From Sediminivirga luteola (GTDB lineage Bacteria > Actinomycetota > Actinomycetes > Actinomycetales > Brevibacteriaceae): a DNA stretch of 64,000 nt. Within the stretch, counting starts at the first letter, position 1; every line of letters starts with the position of its first letter. A model generated the notes under the pieces. It saw nothing but the letters and a program-made list of their open reading frames with translations. It ran no database searches and had not been told where the DNA came from. The DNA is taken from assembly GCF_014639315.1 (NCBI RefSeq), contig NZ_BMFY01000013.1, forward strand, positions 62,001-126,000. The letters are read 5' to 3'. Made by a program: the position numbers and the translations under genes. Shown here in pieces: positions 26,927 to 36,538 of this stretch.

Positions 26927-27265
26927 ATGAGCGAACGCAGCCTGAGGGGAACCCAGCTGGGTTCACGCAGCCTCGAATCCGATGCCGGCGTCGAGCCGGC
27001 TCCGCGCCAGGTGGTGGAGTACGTCTGCGAGGACGGGCACACCTTCTCCGTGCCGTTCTCGGTCGAAGCCGATGTCCCGCAGACGTGGGACTCCGGCAAG
27101 CACGGCATCGGCGTTCTCAAGGGCAGCAAGAACCCCGACGAGGAGCCCGAGAAACCGGCCCGCACGCACTGGGACATGCTGCTTGAGCGCAGGTCCCTGG
27201 AGGAGCTGCAGGTGCTCCTCGACGAACGGCTGGAAGTCCTCCGCAGCTCCCGGCCCAGCGCATGA
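26927..27265 (+). CDS. rbpA: RNA polymerase-binding protein RbpA
   Basis: A 112-residue actinobacterial transcription factor that binds the principal sigma factor and stabilises the open complex. The start RSLRGTQLGSRSLES is the basic linker region. The core PRQVVEYVCEDGHTF keeps Cys34 and His38, but the later CxxC pair of zinc-binding RbpAs is missing (WDSGKHG instead). The C-terminal sigma-interaction domain is intact (THWDMLLERRSLEELQ). It therefore resembles the mycobacterial type, which also lacks structural zinc. A SigR-like promoter lies upstream and a strong terminator follows. Confidence 0.95.
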   Translation: MSERSLRGTQLGSRSLESDAGVEPAPRQVVEYVCEDGHTFSVPFSVEADVPQTWDSGKHGIGVLKGSKNPDEEPEKPARTHWDMLLERRSLEELQVLLDERLEVLRSSRPSA

Positions 27266-27270
27266 CATCC

Positions 27271-27307
27271 GCGCCCGCCGGCGCCCTGGTGGCCCGGCGG
27301 GCGCTTT
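27271..27307 (+). terminator. Rho-independent terminator of rbpA
   Basis: A perfect 11-bp stem (GCGCCCGCCGG at 27271-27281, CCGGCGGGCGC at 27294-27304) with a 12-base loop, followed by TTT, begins 5 bp after the rbpA stop. It also argues against an upstream start for the aminopeptidase. Confidence 0.8.
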
Positions 27308-27339
27308 CGCATCCCGTGACGAGAAAGGCGGCTTCGCAT

Positions 27340-28926
27340 ATGTCCTCCCACTCCCCCAGCATCGACCTCTCCACTCAGACCCCCGGCCAGGTGTCCGGGG
27401 GTGTGCTCGTCCTGGCCGTCGGCACTGCCGGTCGCGGAGGCAAGGACGCCTCCGCGCTCGTGGTGCACGGCACCGGGACAGGCACGCTGCCGAAGAAGGC
27501 GGAGTCGCGGATCCTGGCGGCCGCCGAGGCGGTCGGCTTCACGGGAGGCGCCGAGGAGTTCGCCCGCATTCCGGCGGTGGACGGGCTCAAAGCGCCCTCA
27601 CTGGCCCTCGTCGGCGTCGGCTCCCTGGATCCGGCGGATCTCACCGGCCAGGAGCCGCACCGCGCGCTGGAGAGCCTGCGCCGTGCCGCCGGGCGCGTGC
27701 TGCGGGGCCTGAACGGGAAGAACGGCGGCGCGCACGTCGTGCTGGGGCTCCCGGCGCCCACCCCGGCGGCGCTCACCGCCCTCGCCGAGGGCGCCTGGCT
27801 CGGCGCTTACGCCTTCACCCGGCACAAGGCCTCCGAGCTCTCCTCCCCCGCCGTTCCCGCCGAGCGGGTCGAGATCCTCGCCGCCAAGCGGAGCAGCGAG
27901 AACAAGAAGGCCCTCGCCAGGGCCGCCTCGGTGGCCGCCGCGGTCAACCGCGCCCGCGACCTGGTGAACGAGTCCCCGAACCACCTCTACCCCGAGCTCT
28001 TCGCCCAGGAGGTCAAGGCGCAGGGCAGCGACCACAAGGTGAAGGTCACCGTCTACGACGACGCCTACCTGCGCAAGAACGGTTTCGGCGGCCTCATCGG
28101 CGTCGGCCAGGGCTCCGCCCGGCCGCCCCGGCTGGTCAAGGTGGAGTACAGCGGCGGGGCCCGCCGCGCCAAGCACCTGGCGATCGTCGGCAAGGGCATC
28201 ACCTTCGATTCCGGCGGCATCTCGCTCAAGCCCGCGGCCGGCATGGAGGACATGAAATCGGATATGGCCGGTGCCGCGGCAGCTGTCCAGGCGGTCTTCG
28301 CCATCGCGGACCTCGGACTGCCGGTCAAGGCCACCGCCTGGCTCGCCCTGGCGGAGAACATGCCCTCCGGTGCGGCGCAGCGGCCCTCCGACATCATCTC
28401 GATCTACGGCGGGCGCACGGTCGAGGTGCTCAACACCGACGCCGAGGGCCGCCTGGTCATGGCCGACGCCCTCGCCCTCGCCTCCGAGGACAAGCCCGAT
28501 CTGCTCCTCGACGTCGCCACCCTGACCGGCGCTCAGGTGATCGCCCTGGGCAACCGCGTCAGCGCCGTGATGGGCGCCGATGCCGCCCGGGAGGCGGTCG
28601 TGGCCGCCGCCGAGCGGGCCGGTGAGCAGGTGTGGCCCATGCCGCTGCCGGAGGAGCTGCTGCCGACGCTGAAGTCCCAGGCCGCGGATCTGGCGAATGT
28701 GGGCAAGCGCCCGGCCGGGATGCTCTCCGCCGGGGTCTTCCTGCAGCAGTTCGTCGGCGACAAGGACGGCAAGCAGACCAACGACGACGACGCCCGGATC
28801 GACTGGGCGCACATCGACATCGCCGGACCGGCCTACAACGGCGAGTCCGCGTGGGGGTACACCGTGCCCAAGGGCACCGGTGTCGCGGTGCGCACGCTGG
28901 TGGCGGTCGCCGAGCATCTGGCGTGA
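27340..28926 (+). CDS. pepA: Leucyl aminopeptidase (M17)
   Basis: A 528-residue cytosolic aminopeptidase with two metal ions that removes N-terminal residues from peptides. The M17 signature NTDAEGRLVMAD is present, preceded by KGITFDSGGISLKP (metal-binding Lys and Asp) and DMAGAAAAV. The less conserved N-terminal domain spans about 180 residues. The frame is open upstream to 27262, but that part would run through the rbpA terminator, and GAGAAAGG precedes ATG 27340, so the later start was chosen. Confidence 0.94.
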   Translation: MSSHSPSIDLSTQTPGQVSGGVLVLAVGTAGRGGKDASALVVHGTGTGTLPKKAESRILAAAEAVGFTGGAEEFARIPAVDGLKAPSLALVGVGSLDPADLTGQEPHRALESLRRAAGRVLRGLNGKNGGAHVVLGLPAPTPAALTALAEGAWLGAYAFTRHKASELSSPAVPAERVEILAAKRSSENKKALARAASVAAAVNRARDLVNESPNHLYPELFAQEVKAQGSDHKVKVTVYDDAYLRKNGFGGLIGVGQGSARPPRLVKVEYSGGARRAKHLAIVGKGITFDSGGISLKPAAGMEDMKSDMAGAAAAVQAVFAIADLGLPVKATAWLALAENMPSGAAQRPSDIISIYGGRTVEVLNTDAEGRLVMADALALASEDKPDLLLDVATLTGAQVIALGNRVSAVMGADAAREAVVAAAERAGEQVWPMPLPEELLPTLKSQAADLANVGKRPAGMLSAGVFLQQFVGDKDGKQTNDDDARIDWAHIDIAGPAYNGESAWGYTVPKGTGVAVRTLVAVAEHLA

Positions 28927-29071
28927 CGCTGATCTCGCGGTTCCCGGCGCCCCGCATGCTTAAAGATTGCCGTAAAGGTGCAAAGATAGGCACAAGTGAA
29001 GTACACGGCCGGCTGTCCCCGGACTTCCCTGGGACGCGGCGGGAGAATCGGATCAACGCAAGGAGCGATCT

Positions 29072-30466
29072 GTGAGTTCTGGAGACAATCACTACGACCT
29101 CGTCGTCCTTGGCGGCGGCAGCGGCGGATACGCCGCGGCACTGCGGGCCAGCGAGCTCGGCAAGTCCGTGGCGCTGATCGAGAAGGACAAGCTGGGCGGC
29201 ACCTGCCTGCACCGCGGCTGCATCCCCACCAAGACGCTCCTGCATGCGGCCGAGGTGGCCGATGACACCAGATCCGCCGCCCATGTGGGTGTGAAGGCGA
29301 CCTTCGAGGGCATCGACATCGGCGCGGTCAACGAGTTCAAGGACCAGGTGATCCAGCGCAACTACAAGGGCCTGCAGGGCCTGGTCAAGGCCCGCGGCGT
29401 GGAGTTCATCGCGGGAACCGGCAAGCTCGCCGGCAAGGACGCCGTCGAGGTGGAGACCGAGGACGGCACCCGGCGCGTGACCGGCGACGCGCTCGTGCTG
29501 GCGACCGGTTCCTACTCCCGCACCCTGCCCGGCCTGGAGATCGGCGGCCGCGTGATCACCTCCGAGCACGCCCTCGGCCTGGACCACCTCCCCAAGAGCG
29601 TGGTCATCCTGGGCGGCGGCGTCATCGGCGTCGAATTCGCCAGCGTCTGGGCCTCCTTCGGGGTCGAGGTGACCATCGTCGAGGCACTGCCGAGCCTGGT
29701 GCCGAACGAGGACGCCGCCATCTCCAAGGCGCTGGAGCGGCAGTTCCGGCGCCGGAAGATCGGCTTCAGCACCGGCGTGCGGTTCTCCGGCGTGGAGCAG
29801 GACGACGACGGCGTGAAAGTCTCCCTCGAGGACGGCAAGACCTTCGAGGCGGAGTACCTGCTCGTGGCCGTCGGCCGCGGTCCGGTGACCGAGGGCCTGG
29901 GCTACGAGGAGCAGGGCATCACGCTGGACCGCGGCTTCGTCATCACCAACGACCGGCTGCACACCGGCGTGGGCAACATCTACGCCGTGGGCGACATCGT
30001 CCCGGGCCTGCAGCTGGCTCACCGCGGTTTCGGCCAGGGCATCTTCGTGGCCGAGGAGATCGCGGGCCTGAACCCGGCTCCCATCGTGGAGTCCGGCATC
30101 CCGCGGGTCACCTACTGCAACCCGGAGATCATCTCCGTCGGCCTGACCGAGAAGCAGGCCAAGGAGGAGCACGGCGAGGACGCAGTCGAGACGGTCGACT
30201 ACAACCTGGGCGGCAACGGCAAGAGCGTCATCCTGGCGACGCAGGGCTTCGTGAAGCTGGTCCGCAAGAAGGACGGCCCGGTGCTGGGCGTGCACGCCAT
30301 CGGCGCGCGGATCAGCGAGCAGGCCGGTGAGGCCCAGCTGATCGTGAACTGGGAGGCCTACCCCGAGGAGGTCGCCCAGCTCATCCACGCCCATCCGACG
30401 CAGAACGAGGCACTGGGCGAAGCCCACCTCGCCCTGTCCGGCAAGCCGCTGCACTTCCACTCCTAA
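29072..30466 (+). CDS. lpd: Dihydrolipoyl dehydrogenase (E3)
   Basis: A 464-residue FAD-dependent disulfide oxidoreductase that reoxidises dihydrolipoyl groups of 2-oxo acid dehydrogenase complexes, passing electrons to NAD. The FAD loop is [14 protein letters not shown], the redox disulfide is in [13 protein letters not shown], the NAD loop is [15 protein letters not shown] and the C-terminal active-site pair is HAHPTQNE. The start is GTG, with AAGGAG 8 bp upstream. It is 19 bp before the E2 gene in the same direction, so the two are co-transcribed. The 145 bp upstream are AT-rich and probably carry the promoter. Confidence 0.95.
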   Translation: MSSGDNHYDLVVLGGGSGGYAAALRASELGKSVALIEKDKLGGTCLHRGCIPTKTLLHAAEVADDTRSAAHVGVKATFEGIDIGAVNEFKDQVIQRNYKGLQGLVKARGVEFIAGTGKLAGKDAVEVETEDGTRRVTGDALVLATGSYSRTLPGLEIGGRVITSEHALGLDHLPKSVVILGGGVIGVEFASVWASFGVEVTIVEALPSLVPNEDAAISKALERQFRRRKIGFSTGVRFSGVEQDDDGVKVSLEDGKTFEAEYLLVAVGRGPVTEGLGYEEQGITLDRGFVITNDRLHTGVGNIYAVGDIVPGLQLAHRGFGQGIFVAEEIAGLNPAPIVESGIPRVTYCNPEIISVGLTEKQAKEEHGEDAVETVDYNLGGNGKSVILATQGFVKLVRKKDGPVLGVHAIGARISEQAGEAQLIVNWEAYPEEVAQLIHAHPTQNEALGEAHLALSGKPLHFHS

Positions 30467-30485
30467 GGACCGAAAGGCTTTCATC

Positions 30486-32351
30486 ATGTCTAACGCCGTG
30501 CAGATGCCAGCCCTGGGTGAGAGCGTCACCGAGGGCACCGTGACCCGCTGGCTCAAGGACGTCGGCGACACGGTGGAGGTGGACGAACCCCTGCTGGAGG
30601 TCTCCACCGACAAGGTCGACACCGAGATCCCCTCCCCGGTCGCCGGCACCCTGCTGAAGAAGCTGGCCGACGAGGACGACGTCGTCGAGGTCGGCGGTGA
30701 CCTGGCCCTCGTCGGCGAGGCCGGGGAGGACGACGGTGACGATTCCGGCGATGCCTCCGCCGCCGATGACGAGGCTCCCGCCGAGGACGAGAACGAGGCC
30801 GCTGCCGAGCAGCAGCCGGAAGAGGCCGAAGCGCCTGCCGAGGAGCAGGCCGAGCAGCAGCCGGAGAAGCCCACCGCGGACACGCAGGGTGAGAGCGGCA
30901 CCGGCGAGGGCACCGAGATCACCATGCCGGCCCTGGGCGAGAGCGTCACCGAGGGCACCGTGACCCGCTGGCTCAAAGACGTCGGTGACGACGTCGAGGT
31001 GGACGAACCCCTGCTGGAGGTCTCCACCGACAAGGTCGACACCGAGATCCCCTCCCCGGTCGCCGGCACCCTGCTGAAGAAGCTCGCCGACGAGGACGAC
31101 ACCGTCGAGGTCGGCGGCGCGATCGCCGTCGTCGGCTCCGGTGCCCCGGCCGAGGACTCCGGTGCGGCCGAGGCCACCGAAGCCTCCGCGGCCGAACCCG
31201 CCGAGGGCCTCTCCCCCGCCGAAGAACCGCCGACCGGCGCTCCGGCCAAGGAGCCGGCTGAGCCGGAAGAGGATGAGGCGGAGCAGACCGGAGAGCCCGA
31301 GCAGGACGACGACGCGGAGCAGGCCGAGGCGACTCAGGACAGCGCGCCGGCGCAGGACGAGAGCCAGCAGCGCTCCCGCGCCGCCGCCGACGCCGTCAGC
31401 ACGCAGTCGCCTTCGGCCTATGTGACGCCGCTGGTGCGCAAGCTCGCCAAGCAGGAGGGCGTGGACCTGTCCACCGTCACCGGCACCGGCGTGGGCGGGC
31501 GCATCCGCAAGCAGGACGTGCTCGCCGCCAAGGAAAGCCGCCCGGCCCAGGGCGGCACGCCTGCCGCGACCTCCTCGCCGGCGCCCTCGGAGCCGTACAC
31601 CTTCGAGATCCCGGAGGAGGCCCAGAAGCTCCGCGGCACCACCCAGAAGGCCTCGCGCATCCGGCAGACCATCGCCAAGCGGATGAAGGAGTCGCTCGAC
31701 GTCTCCGCCCAGCTGACGCAGGTCCCGGAGATCGACATGAGCGGGATCGTGAAGCTGCGCGCCAAGCACAAGGAGGCCTTCCAGGCCAAGCACGGTGTGA
31801 AGCTCACCTATCTGCCGTTCTTCGCCAAGGCCGTCTCCGAGGCGCTGCAGCAGCATCCGGCCGTGAACGCCTCCTACAACGCGGAGACGCAGGAGATCAC
31901 CTACCACGACGCGGAGCACCTTGCCGTCGCGGTGGACACCCCGCGTGGCCTGCTGGTCCCGGTGATCCATAACACCGCCGGCATGAGCATCGCCGAGCTG
32001 GCCAAGCGGATCGACGACGTCGCCACCCGCACCCGCAACAACAAGATCGGCATCGACGAGCTCTCCGGCGGCACCTTCACGATCACCAACATCGGCAGCT
32101 TCGGCGCGCTGTTCGACACGCCGATCATCAACCAGCCGCAGGTGGCGATCCTGGGCACCGGCAGCATCGTCCGCCGGCCCGTCGTGGTGAAGACCCCGGA
32201 GGGCGAGGAGGCCATCGCCATCCGCGACATGGTCTACCTGCCGCTCACCTACGACCACCGCCTGGTGGACGGCGCCGATGCCGGCCGCTTCCTGTCCACC
32301 CTGAAGAAGCGGCTCGAAGGGGCACAGTTCGAGGCCGACCTCGACCTGTGA
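30486..32351 (+). CDS. sucB: 2-oxoglutarate dehydrogenase E2, dihydrolipoyllysine succinyltransferase, two lipoyl domains
   Basis: A 621-residue E2 acyltransferase. Two near-identical lipoyl domains (residues 1-75 and 141-215) each have the DKVD lysine for lipoylation (Lys43 and Lys183). They are joined by long linkers rich in Glu, Ala and Pro. A peripheral subunit-binding domain follows ([19 protein letters not shown]), then the catalytic domain with [12 protein letters not shown] (HxxxDG). Neighbouring lpd, lipB and lipA fit assembly and lipoylation of the complex. In actinobacteria this gene is usually called sucB, but the chain may serve pyruvate dehydrogenase as well as 2-oxoglutarate dehydrogenase. 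Confidence 0.93.
   Translation: MSNAVQMPALGESVTEGTVTRWLKDVGDTVEVDEPLLEVSTDKVDTEIPSPVAGTLLKKLADEDDVVEVGGDLALVGEAGEDDGDDSGDASAADDEAPAEDENEAAAEQQPEEAEAPAEEQAEQQPEKPTADTQGESGTGEGTEITMPALGESVTEGTVTRWLKDVGDDVEVDEPLLEVSTDKVDTEIPSPVAGTLLKKLADEDDTVEVGGAIAVVGSGAPAEDSGAAEATEASAAEPAEGLSPAEEPPTGAPAKEPAEPEEDEAEQTGEPEQDDDAEQAEATQDSAPAQDESQQRSRAAADAVSTQSPSAYVTPLVRKLAKQEGVDLSTVTGTGVGGRIRKQDVLAAKESRPAQGGTPAATSSPAPSEPYTFEIPEEAQKLRGTTQKASRIRQTIAKRMKESLDVSAQLTQVPEIDMSGIVKLRAKHKEAFQAKHGVKLTYLPFFAKAVSEALQQHPAVNASYNAETQEITYHDAEHLAVAVDTPRGLLVPVIHNTAGMSIAELAKRIDDVATRTRNNKIGIDELSGGTFTITNIGSFGALFDTPIINQPQVAILGTGSIVRRPVVVKTPEGEEAIAIRDMVYLPLTYDHRLVDGADAGRFLSTLKKRLEGAQFEADLDL
30504..31122 (+). repeat. Direct repeat of about 199 bp within sucB (two lipoyl domains)
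   Basis: Copies at 30504-30702 and 30924-31122, offset 420 bp, differ at about 11 positions. One uninterrupted stretch of about 89 bp is identical, including synonymous positions. This is far closer than protein selection needs and indicates recent duplication or ongoing gene conversion. Confidence 0.85.
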
Positions 32352-32373
32352 GGCGCACCATACGCACGGCACT

Positions 32374-33795
32374 CTAAGAAGGAGGGCCGGCGGGGCAGGC
32401 GGATCCGATCCGCTCCACCCGCCAGCCCTCCTTCTGCGTGTGTACGAGGTGGAATGCCAGTTCCTCGTCCGCGGCGCGCTGACTGCCGGTGAGGCCGTCC
32501 TGCCGGTAGCGGTACTCCCCTGTCCGGGCCCGGGCGCAGACCACCGCGGTGCGGTGCTCAGGCTGAAGGCCGCTCGCTGGCTGCGCGGCGGCGTCCCCGG
32601 TGCCCGCGGGAGCGAGACGAAGATCCTCCACGGAGATCTCCGGCGCGCTGATCAGCTCCAGATCGGCGAACCGCGACAGCAGCCTCGCGTCCTGCCGGTA
32701 TGCCGGCGAACCCGGTACCGTGATCCGGTCCAGGAGCTCAGGCCGGCCCTCGTGGACCATGGTCTCCCGGAGCGCGGTCAGGTCCTGCAGAGCGCACAGC
32801 GGATCGCCGGCAGCTGCACCGGGCTCGCACTCCGGGGTCGCCTCCACCGCATCGGCGCCCGGCCGGAAGACTCCTGCCGCGGCCGTTCCGGCGCCCAGGA
32901 TCAGGAGCACGGCCCCGGCCGCGATCATCCACCGAGAGCGCGAAGCGCCTCGCCCGTGGCGACGGCGGACTCGCCCGGGCCTGCGGGAATCACCGTCTCC
33001 GCTCGAACTACCCGGTTCGGCCGCGTCATCCGGATCATCCGGGCTCTCCGGCCCGAGGCGCCGGCGCAGCTGTGCCAGCACCGAGCCGGGAACGATCTGC
33101 GCCGTCATCTCCGCCGCTCGCTCGGTGCCCGGGACCGCCGGGAGGAGGACCAGCGGCTCCGCTGGGCCCAGCACGCCCAAGCGGGAGAGGATATCCTCCG
33201 CGGTGAGCGCTTCCGCGTCGAGAGCCGCCACCAGCTCCAGCAGCTGCGGACTGGTGCCGGGACGCAGTTCCCCGAGCGGCACGGCGGTGCGCATCCAGTC
33301 CCGGCCGGTGAGCATGCGGTAGAGCAGTGCCAGGCAGTCCCGTCCCACCGTTCCCGCGCCGGGGACGCTCGTGCCCGGCAGCAGCACCGGCTCCCCGGTG
33401 GCGCGGATGGCGGCCGTACGTGCGCTCAGCCGGGTGCCTCCGGCAGACGGCGCGGGAGCGGCGCAGATCGCACGCAGCAGCGCCGTCAGCACGGTCACGG
33501 CCTCCCCGGCCCGTACGGTGCCACGTGCCGCCAGGAACTCCTCCAGCCGGCCGGCTCCGCACTCCTCCAGCACGACGACGTCCGGGATCCCGCCGCGGTG
33601 CCGCGCCGGAACCGCGCAGTGGGGAACCTGCGCCCAGCGTCGCCAGGAGAACGACCGGGACCGCACCGCCCAGTGCAGCCGCCCGGGATCGGGCCCGGCG
33701 GCATCGGCGGCCCCGGCCATCACCCCGGGCACGCGGACGATGGCGAGATCGTCGTCGATCCAGCGCTCCAGTACCGGCGTCCCTCTGTCGTCCAT
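32374..33795 (-). CDS. Membrane protein with a degenerate kinase-like N-terminal domain
   Basis: A 473-residue protein. Residues 1 to about 240 resemble a serine/threonine kinase fold without its active site: a possible helix region RAGEAVTVLTALLRAICAA, a segment where the catalytic HRD should be but is not (SAGGTRLSARTAAIRATGE), and DCLALLYRMLTGRDW, which resembles the late helix of Pkn kinases. A basic and acidic linker is followed by one transmembrane helix (MIAAGAVLLILGAGTAAAG, about 290-310). The C-terminal 160 residues are then predicted to be outside. A pseudokinase sensor is an inference; there is no close family name I can give. Its 3' end carries an inverted repeat shared with sucB termination. 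Confidence 0.7.
   Translation of the reverse strand: MDDRGTPVLERWIDDDLAIVRVPGVMAGAADAAGPDPGRLHWAVRSRSFSWRRWAQVPHCAVPARHRGGIPDVVVLEECGAGRLEEFLAARGTVRAGEAVTVLTALLRAICAAPAPSAGGTRLSARTAAIRATGEPVLLPGTSVPGAGTVGRDCLALLYRMLTGRDWMRTAVPLGELRPGTSPQLLELVAALDAEALTAEDILSRLGVLGPAEPLVLLPAVPGTERAAEMTAQIVPGSVLAQLRRRLGPESPDDPDDAAEPGSSSGDGDSRRPGRVRRRHGRGASRSRWMIAAGAVLLILGAGTAAAGVFRPGADAVEATPECEPGAAAGDPLCALQDLTALRETMVHEGRPELLDRITVPGSPAYRQDARLLSRFADLELISAPEISVEDLRLAPAGTGDAAAQPASGLQPEHRTAVVCARARTGEYRYRQDGLTGSQRAADEELAFHLVHTQKEGWRVERIGSACPAGPPS
32377..32435. terminator. Inverted repeat between sucB and the convergent membrane-protein gene
   Basis: A perfect 11-bp inverted repeat, AGAAGGAGGGC at 32377-32387 and GCCCTCCTTCT at 32425-32435, with a 37-base interval. 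It lies 25 bp after the sucB stop and within the last codons of the minus-strand gene. It could terminate sucB transcripts and protect the convergent gene. The long loop and missing T-run lower confidence. Confidence 0.4.
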
Positions 33796-33930
33796 GACCC
33801 TCTCCTCCCGTGTGGCCCCACCCTAGAGCGGCCCGGAAAGCGGCGGCCAGAGCCCGACGACGGCTGTGGATAACCGGAGGGTACGATGACGCGCATGTCA
33901 TCCGGTGGCCGGGAGCCGCGACATCGGGAG

Positions 33931-33936
33931 TAGGGT
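33931..33936 (+). promoter_or_regulatory. Probable -10 element of leaderless lipB
   Basis: TAGGGT lies 6 bp before the lipB ATG, with no ribosome-binding sequence between. Confidence 0.4.
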
Positions 33937-33942
33937 GGGGCC

Positions 33943-34587
33943 ATGACGTTCGAGACGACCGTGCTTGGCCTCGACCCGCACCTGGTGGACTACCTCGAAG
34001 GCCTCGAACATCAGCGCCGTGTCTTCGACGCCGTCAGCGCCGGCACGCGTCCCGACACGCTCCTGCTGCTGGAGCACGCCGCCGTCTATACGGCGGGCAA
34101 GCGGACCGAACCCCATGAGCGGCCGGCCGAGGGCGACGGCACCCCCGTGATCGACGTCGATCGCGGCGGCAAGATCACCTGGCATGGTCCCGGCCAGCTG
34201 GTCGGCTATCCCATCCGGCGGCTCGCAGATCCCAAGGACGTCAGGCTCTACGTGCATCAGCTCGAGGCCGCGCTGATCGAGGTCCTGGCGGACCTCGGCA
34301 TCGAGTCCGGCCGGATCGAAGGACGTTCCGGTGTGTGGCTGGCCGGAGAAGGCGCCGCGCCGGCGCGCAAGGTCGGCGCCATCGGCATCCGCGTCCACGA
34401 GGGCGTCACGATGCACGGGTTCGCCCTCAACTGCAGCAACGAACTGGGCCCCTATGAGCGGATCGTCCCCTGCGGCATCGCCGACGCCGGGGTCACCACG
34501 ATCTCCGCGGAGCTCGGACGCACGGTGACCCCCGCCGCGCTCGCAGCGCCGGTGGAAGCCGCGCTCAGGAAGCACGTCACGGCATGA
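33943..34587 (+). CDS. lipB: Octanoyltransferase
   Basis: A 214-residue enzyme that moves octanoyl groups from acyl carrier protein to the lipoyl domains of E2 and GcvH. The family motif [17 protein letters not shown] is intact, and the catalytic lysine ([11 protein letters not shown]) and cysteine ([10 protein letters not shown]) are both present. It is 22 bp before lipA in the same direction. The nearby sucB encodes the main acceptor. Confidence 0.96.
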   Translation: MTFETTVLGLDPHLVDYLEGLEHQRRVFDAVSAGTRPDTLLLLEHAAVYTAGKRTEPHERPAEGDGTPVIDVDRGGKITWHGPGQLVGYPIRRLADPKDVRLYVHQLEAALIEVLADLGIESGRIEGRSGVWLAGEGAAPARKVGAIGIRVHEGVTMHGFALNCSNELGPYERIVPCGIADAGVTTISAELGRTVTPAALAAPVEAALRKHVTA

Positions 34588-34609
34588 GGAACCAATCGAG
34601 GAGGAGTCC

Positions 34610-35623
34610 ATGGCGGTAGCGCCCGAAGGCCGGCGTCTGCTCAGGGTCGAGGCCCGCAACGCGCAGGTGCCGATCGAGGAGAAGCCGGACTGGATCAAGG
34701 CGAAGACCAAGATCGGCCCGGAGTACATCGACATCAAGAACCGGGTACGCCGCGGCGGGCTGAACACGGTCTGCGAGGAAGCCGGCTGCCCGAACATCTT
34801 CGAGTGCTGGGAGGACCGCGAGGCGACGTTCCTGATCGGCGGTTCCCAGTGCACGCGCCGCTGCGACTTCTGCCAGATCGACACCGGCAAACCGGCGGAC
34901 TTCGACGCCGACGAGCCGCGGCGGGTCGCCGAGTCCGTCGCCCAGATGGGCCTGCGCTACTCCACCGTCACGGGAGTCGCCCGGGATGACCTCGCCGATG
35001 GCGGGGCCTGGCTCTACGCCGAGACGGTCCGGCAGATCCACGGGCTGGGCCAGGGCACCGGCGTGGAACTGCTGATCCCGGACTTCAACTCCGACGATGA
35101 GCAGCTGGCGGAGGTCTTCTCCTCCCGCCCGGAGGTGCTGGCGCACAATGTGGAGACCGTGCCGCGGATCTTCCGCCGCATCCGCCCCGCCTTCCGGTAC
35201 GAGCGGTCCCTGGAGGTGCTCACGAAGGCCCGCGACGCCGGTCTCGTCACCAAGTCCAACCTCATCCTGGGCATGGGCGAGACCACTGATGAGGTGGTGG
35301 AGGCGATGCAGCAGCTGCACGACGCCGGCACCGACATCATCACCATCACCCAGTACCTCCGGCCCAGCCCGCGCCATCATCCGGTTGAGCGCTGGGTCAA
35401 GCCCGAGGAGTTCGTGAGCCTGAGTGAGGAAGCCGAGCGGATCGGGTTCCTGGGCGTCATGTCCGGCCCGCTCGTGCGTTCGTCCTACCGGGCCGGTCAG
35501 CTCTGGGCCAAGGCCATGAAGAAGCGCGGCGAGCAGATCCCGGAGCACCTGGCGCATCTGGACAAGGACGCGCCCGCGCGCCAGGAGGCCTCCTCCGTGG
35601 TCGCCTCGCTGCTGCGCGGCTGA
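34610..35623 (+). CDS. lipA: Lipoyl synthase
   Basis: A 337-residue radical-SAM enzyme that inserts two sulfur atoms into protein-bound octanoyl groups. The N-terminal auxiliary cluster motif [12 protein letters not shown] (CxxxxCxxxxxC) and the radical-SAM motif CTRRCDFC (CxxxCxxC) are intact, and a C-terminal serine ligand is in [15 protein letters not shown] precedes ATG 34610. It follows lipB directly. Confidence 0.97.
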   Translation: MAVAPEGRRLLRVEARNAQVPIEEKPDWIKAKTKIGPEYIDIKNRVRRGGLNTVCEEAGCPNIFECWEDREATFLIGGSQCTRRCDFCQIDTGKPADFDADEPRRVAESVAQMGLRYSTVTGVARDDLADGGAWLYAETVRQIHGLGQGTGVELLIPDFNSDDEQLAEVFSSRPEVLAHNVETVPRIFRRIRPAFRYERSLEVLTKARDAGLVTKSNLILGMGETTDEVVEAMQQLHDAGTDIITITQYLRPSPRHHPVERWVKPEEFVSLSEEAERIGFLGVMSGPLVRSSYRAGQLWAKAMKKRGEQIPEHLAHLDKDAPARQEASSVVASLLRG

Positions 35624-35772
35624 GAGCACCTCCACGGCGGCGGACACCGCCGGGAGCCGCCGCGCACCGGCCGCGGCGTGAGGGACACTGCCCTCCTGCG
35701 TGCCGTACTACACTGGGGAGGGCGACTTTCGCGTGCGTCCGGCACGCGACCCACCGTAAAGAACCAAGGACA

Positions 35773-36522
35773 ATGTCGAGCACCCAGACGCCAGAGCCAG
35801 AACAGAAGCGACGTCTCTTCTCCCGGAAGCCTAAGAAGGAGAAGACGGCGAAGAAGCCGAACCGCTTCAAGCAGATGTGGCAGGTCTTCCAGATGACGAG
35901 GCGGCAGAACCCCGCCTCGGCGTGGTGGATGCTGCTCGTGCTCGTCCTGGCCACGGCCGCCGGCGTGGGAATCGGCTTTGTCTGGGGCCACCCGATCCTG
36001 ACCGGCATCTCCGGTCTGCTGCTGGGCGTCCTGCTGGCGATGATCCTGCTGGGGCGCTTCGCCCAGGCCGCGGCTTTCGAGCAGATCGAGGGTCAGCCCG
36101 GTGCCGTGGGCGCCGCGTTGAACTCGGCCCGCCGTACCTGGCTGATGGAGGACGAACCGGTCGCGATCGACCCGCGCACGCAGGACCTGATCTTCCGCGC
36201 CACGGGCCGCGGTGGCGTGGTCCTGGTCAGCGAGGCGCCGCCGCACCGCGCCGCCAAGCTCCTGGCCAAGGAGGCCAAGCGGGTCTCGCGGGTGCTGCCC
36301 ACCGTGCCGGTGCATACGATCCAGGGTGGCAACGGCGAGGGCCAGGTGCCGCTCAAGCGGATCCCCAAGGAAGTCAACCGGATCAAGCCGGCGCTGAAGA
36401 AGGCCGAGGTGCTCGTGGTGCGCAAGCGCCTGGCCGCGCTGCAGCGCAGCCAGCTGCCGATCCCCAAGGGCGTCGATCCGATGAAGGCCCGCATCGACCG
36501 GAAGGCCATGCGCGGCCGCTGA
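35773..36522 (+). CDS. DUF4191-family membrane protein
   Basis: A 249-residue protein of the actinobacterial DUF4191 family. A charged N-terminus rich in Lys (RKPKKEKTAKKPNRFKQMW) precedes two transmembrane helices (about residues 52-100). A soluble domain of about 140 residues follows, including PRTQDLIFRATGRGGVVL. The gene is usually found between lipA and glnA in Micrococcales; its function is unknown. AAGGAC lies before the ATG. A -10-like TACACT lies about 65 bp upstream. Confidence 0.85.
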   Translation: MSSTQTPEPEQKRRLFSRKPKKEKTAKKPNRFKQMWQVFQMTRRQNPASAWWMLLVLVLATAAGVGIGFVWGHPILTGISGLLLGVLLAMILLGRFAQAAAFEQIEGQPGAVGAALNSARRTWLMEDEPVAIDPRTQDLIFRATGRGGVVLVSEAPPHRAAKLLAKEAKRVSRVLPTVPVHTIQGGNGEGQVPLKRIPKEVNRIKPALKKAEVLVVRKRLAALQRSQLPIPKGVDPMKARIDRKAMRGR

Positions 36523-36535
36523 GGCCTCGCCTCAG
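36519..36535. terminator. Short hairpin between DUF4191 and RDD genes
   Basis: CTGAGGC-CTC-GCCTCAG, a perfect 7-bp stem, begins at the stop codon of the DUF4191 gene between two convergent genes. There is no T-run, so termination is only plausible. Confidence 0.35.
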
Positions 36536-36538
36536 GGC

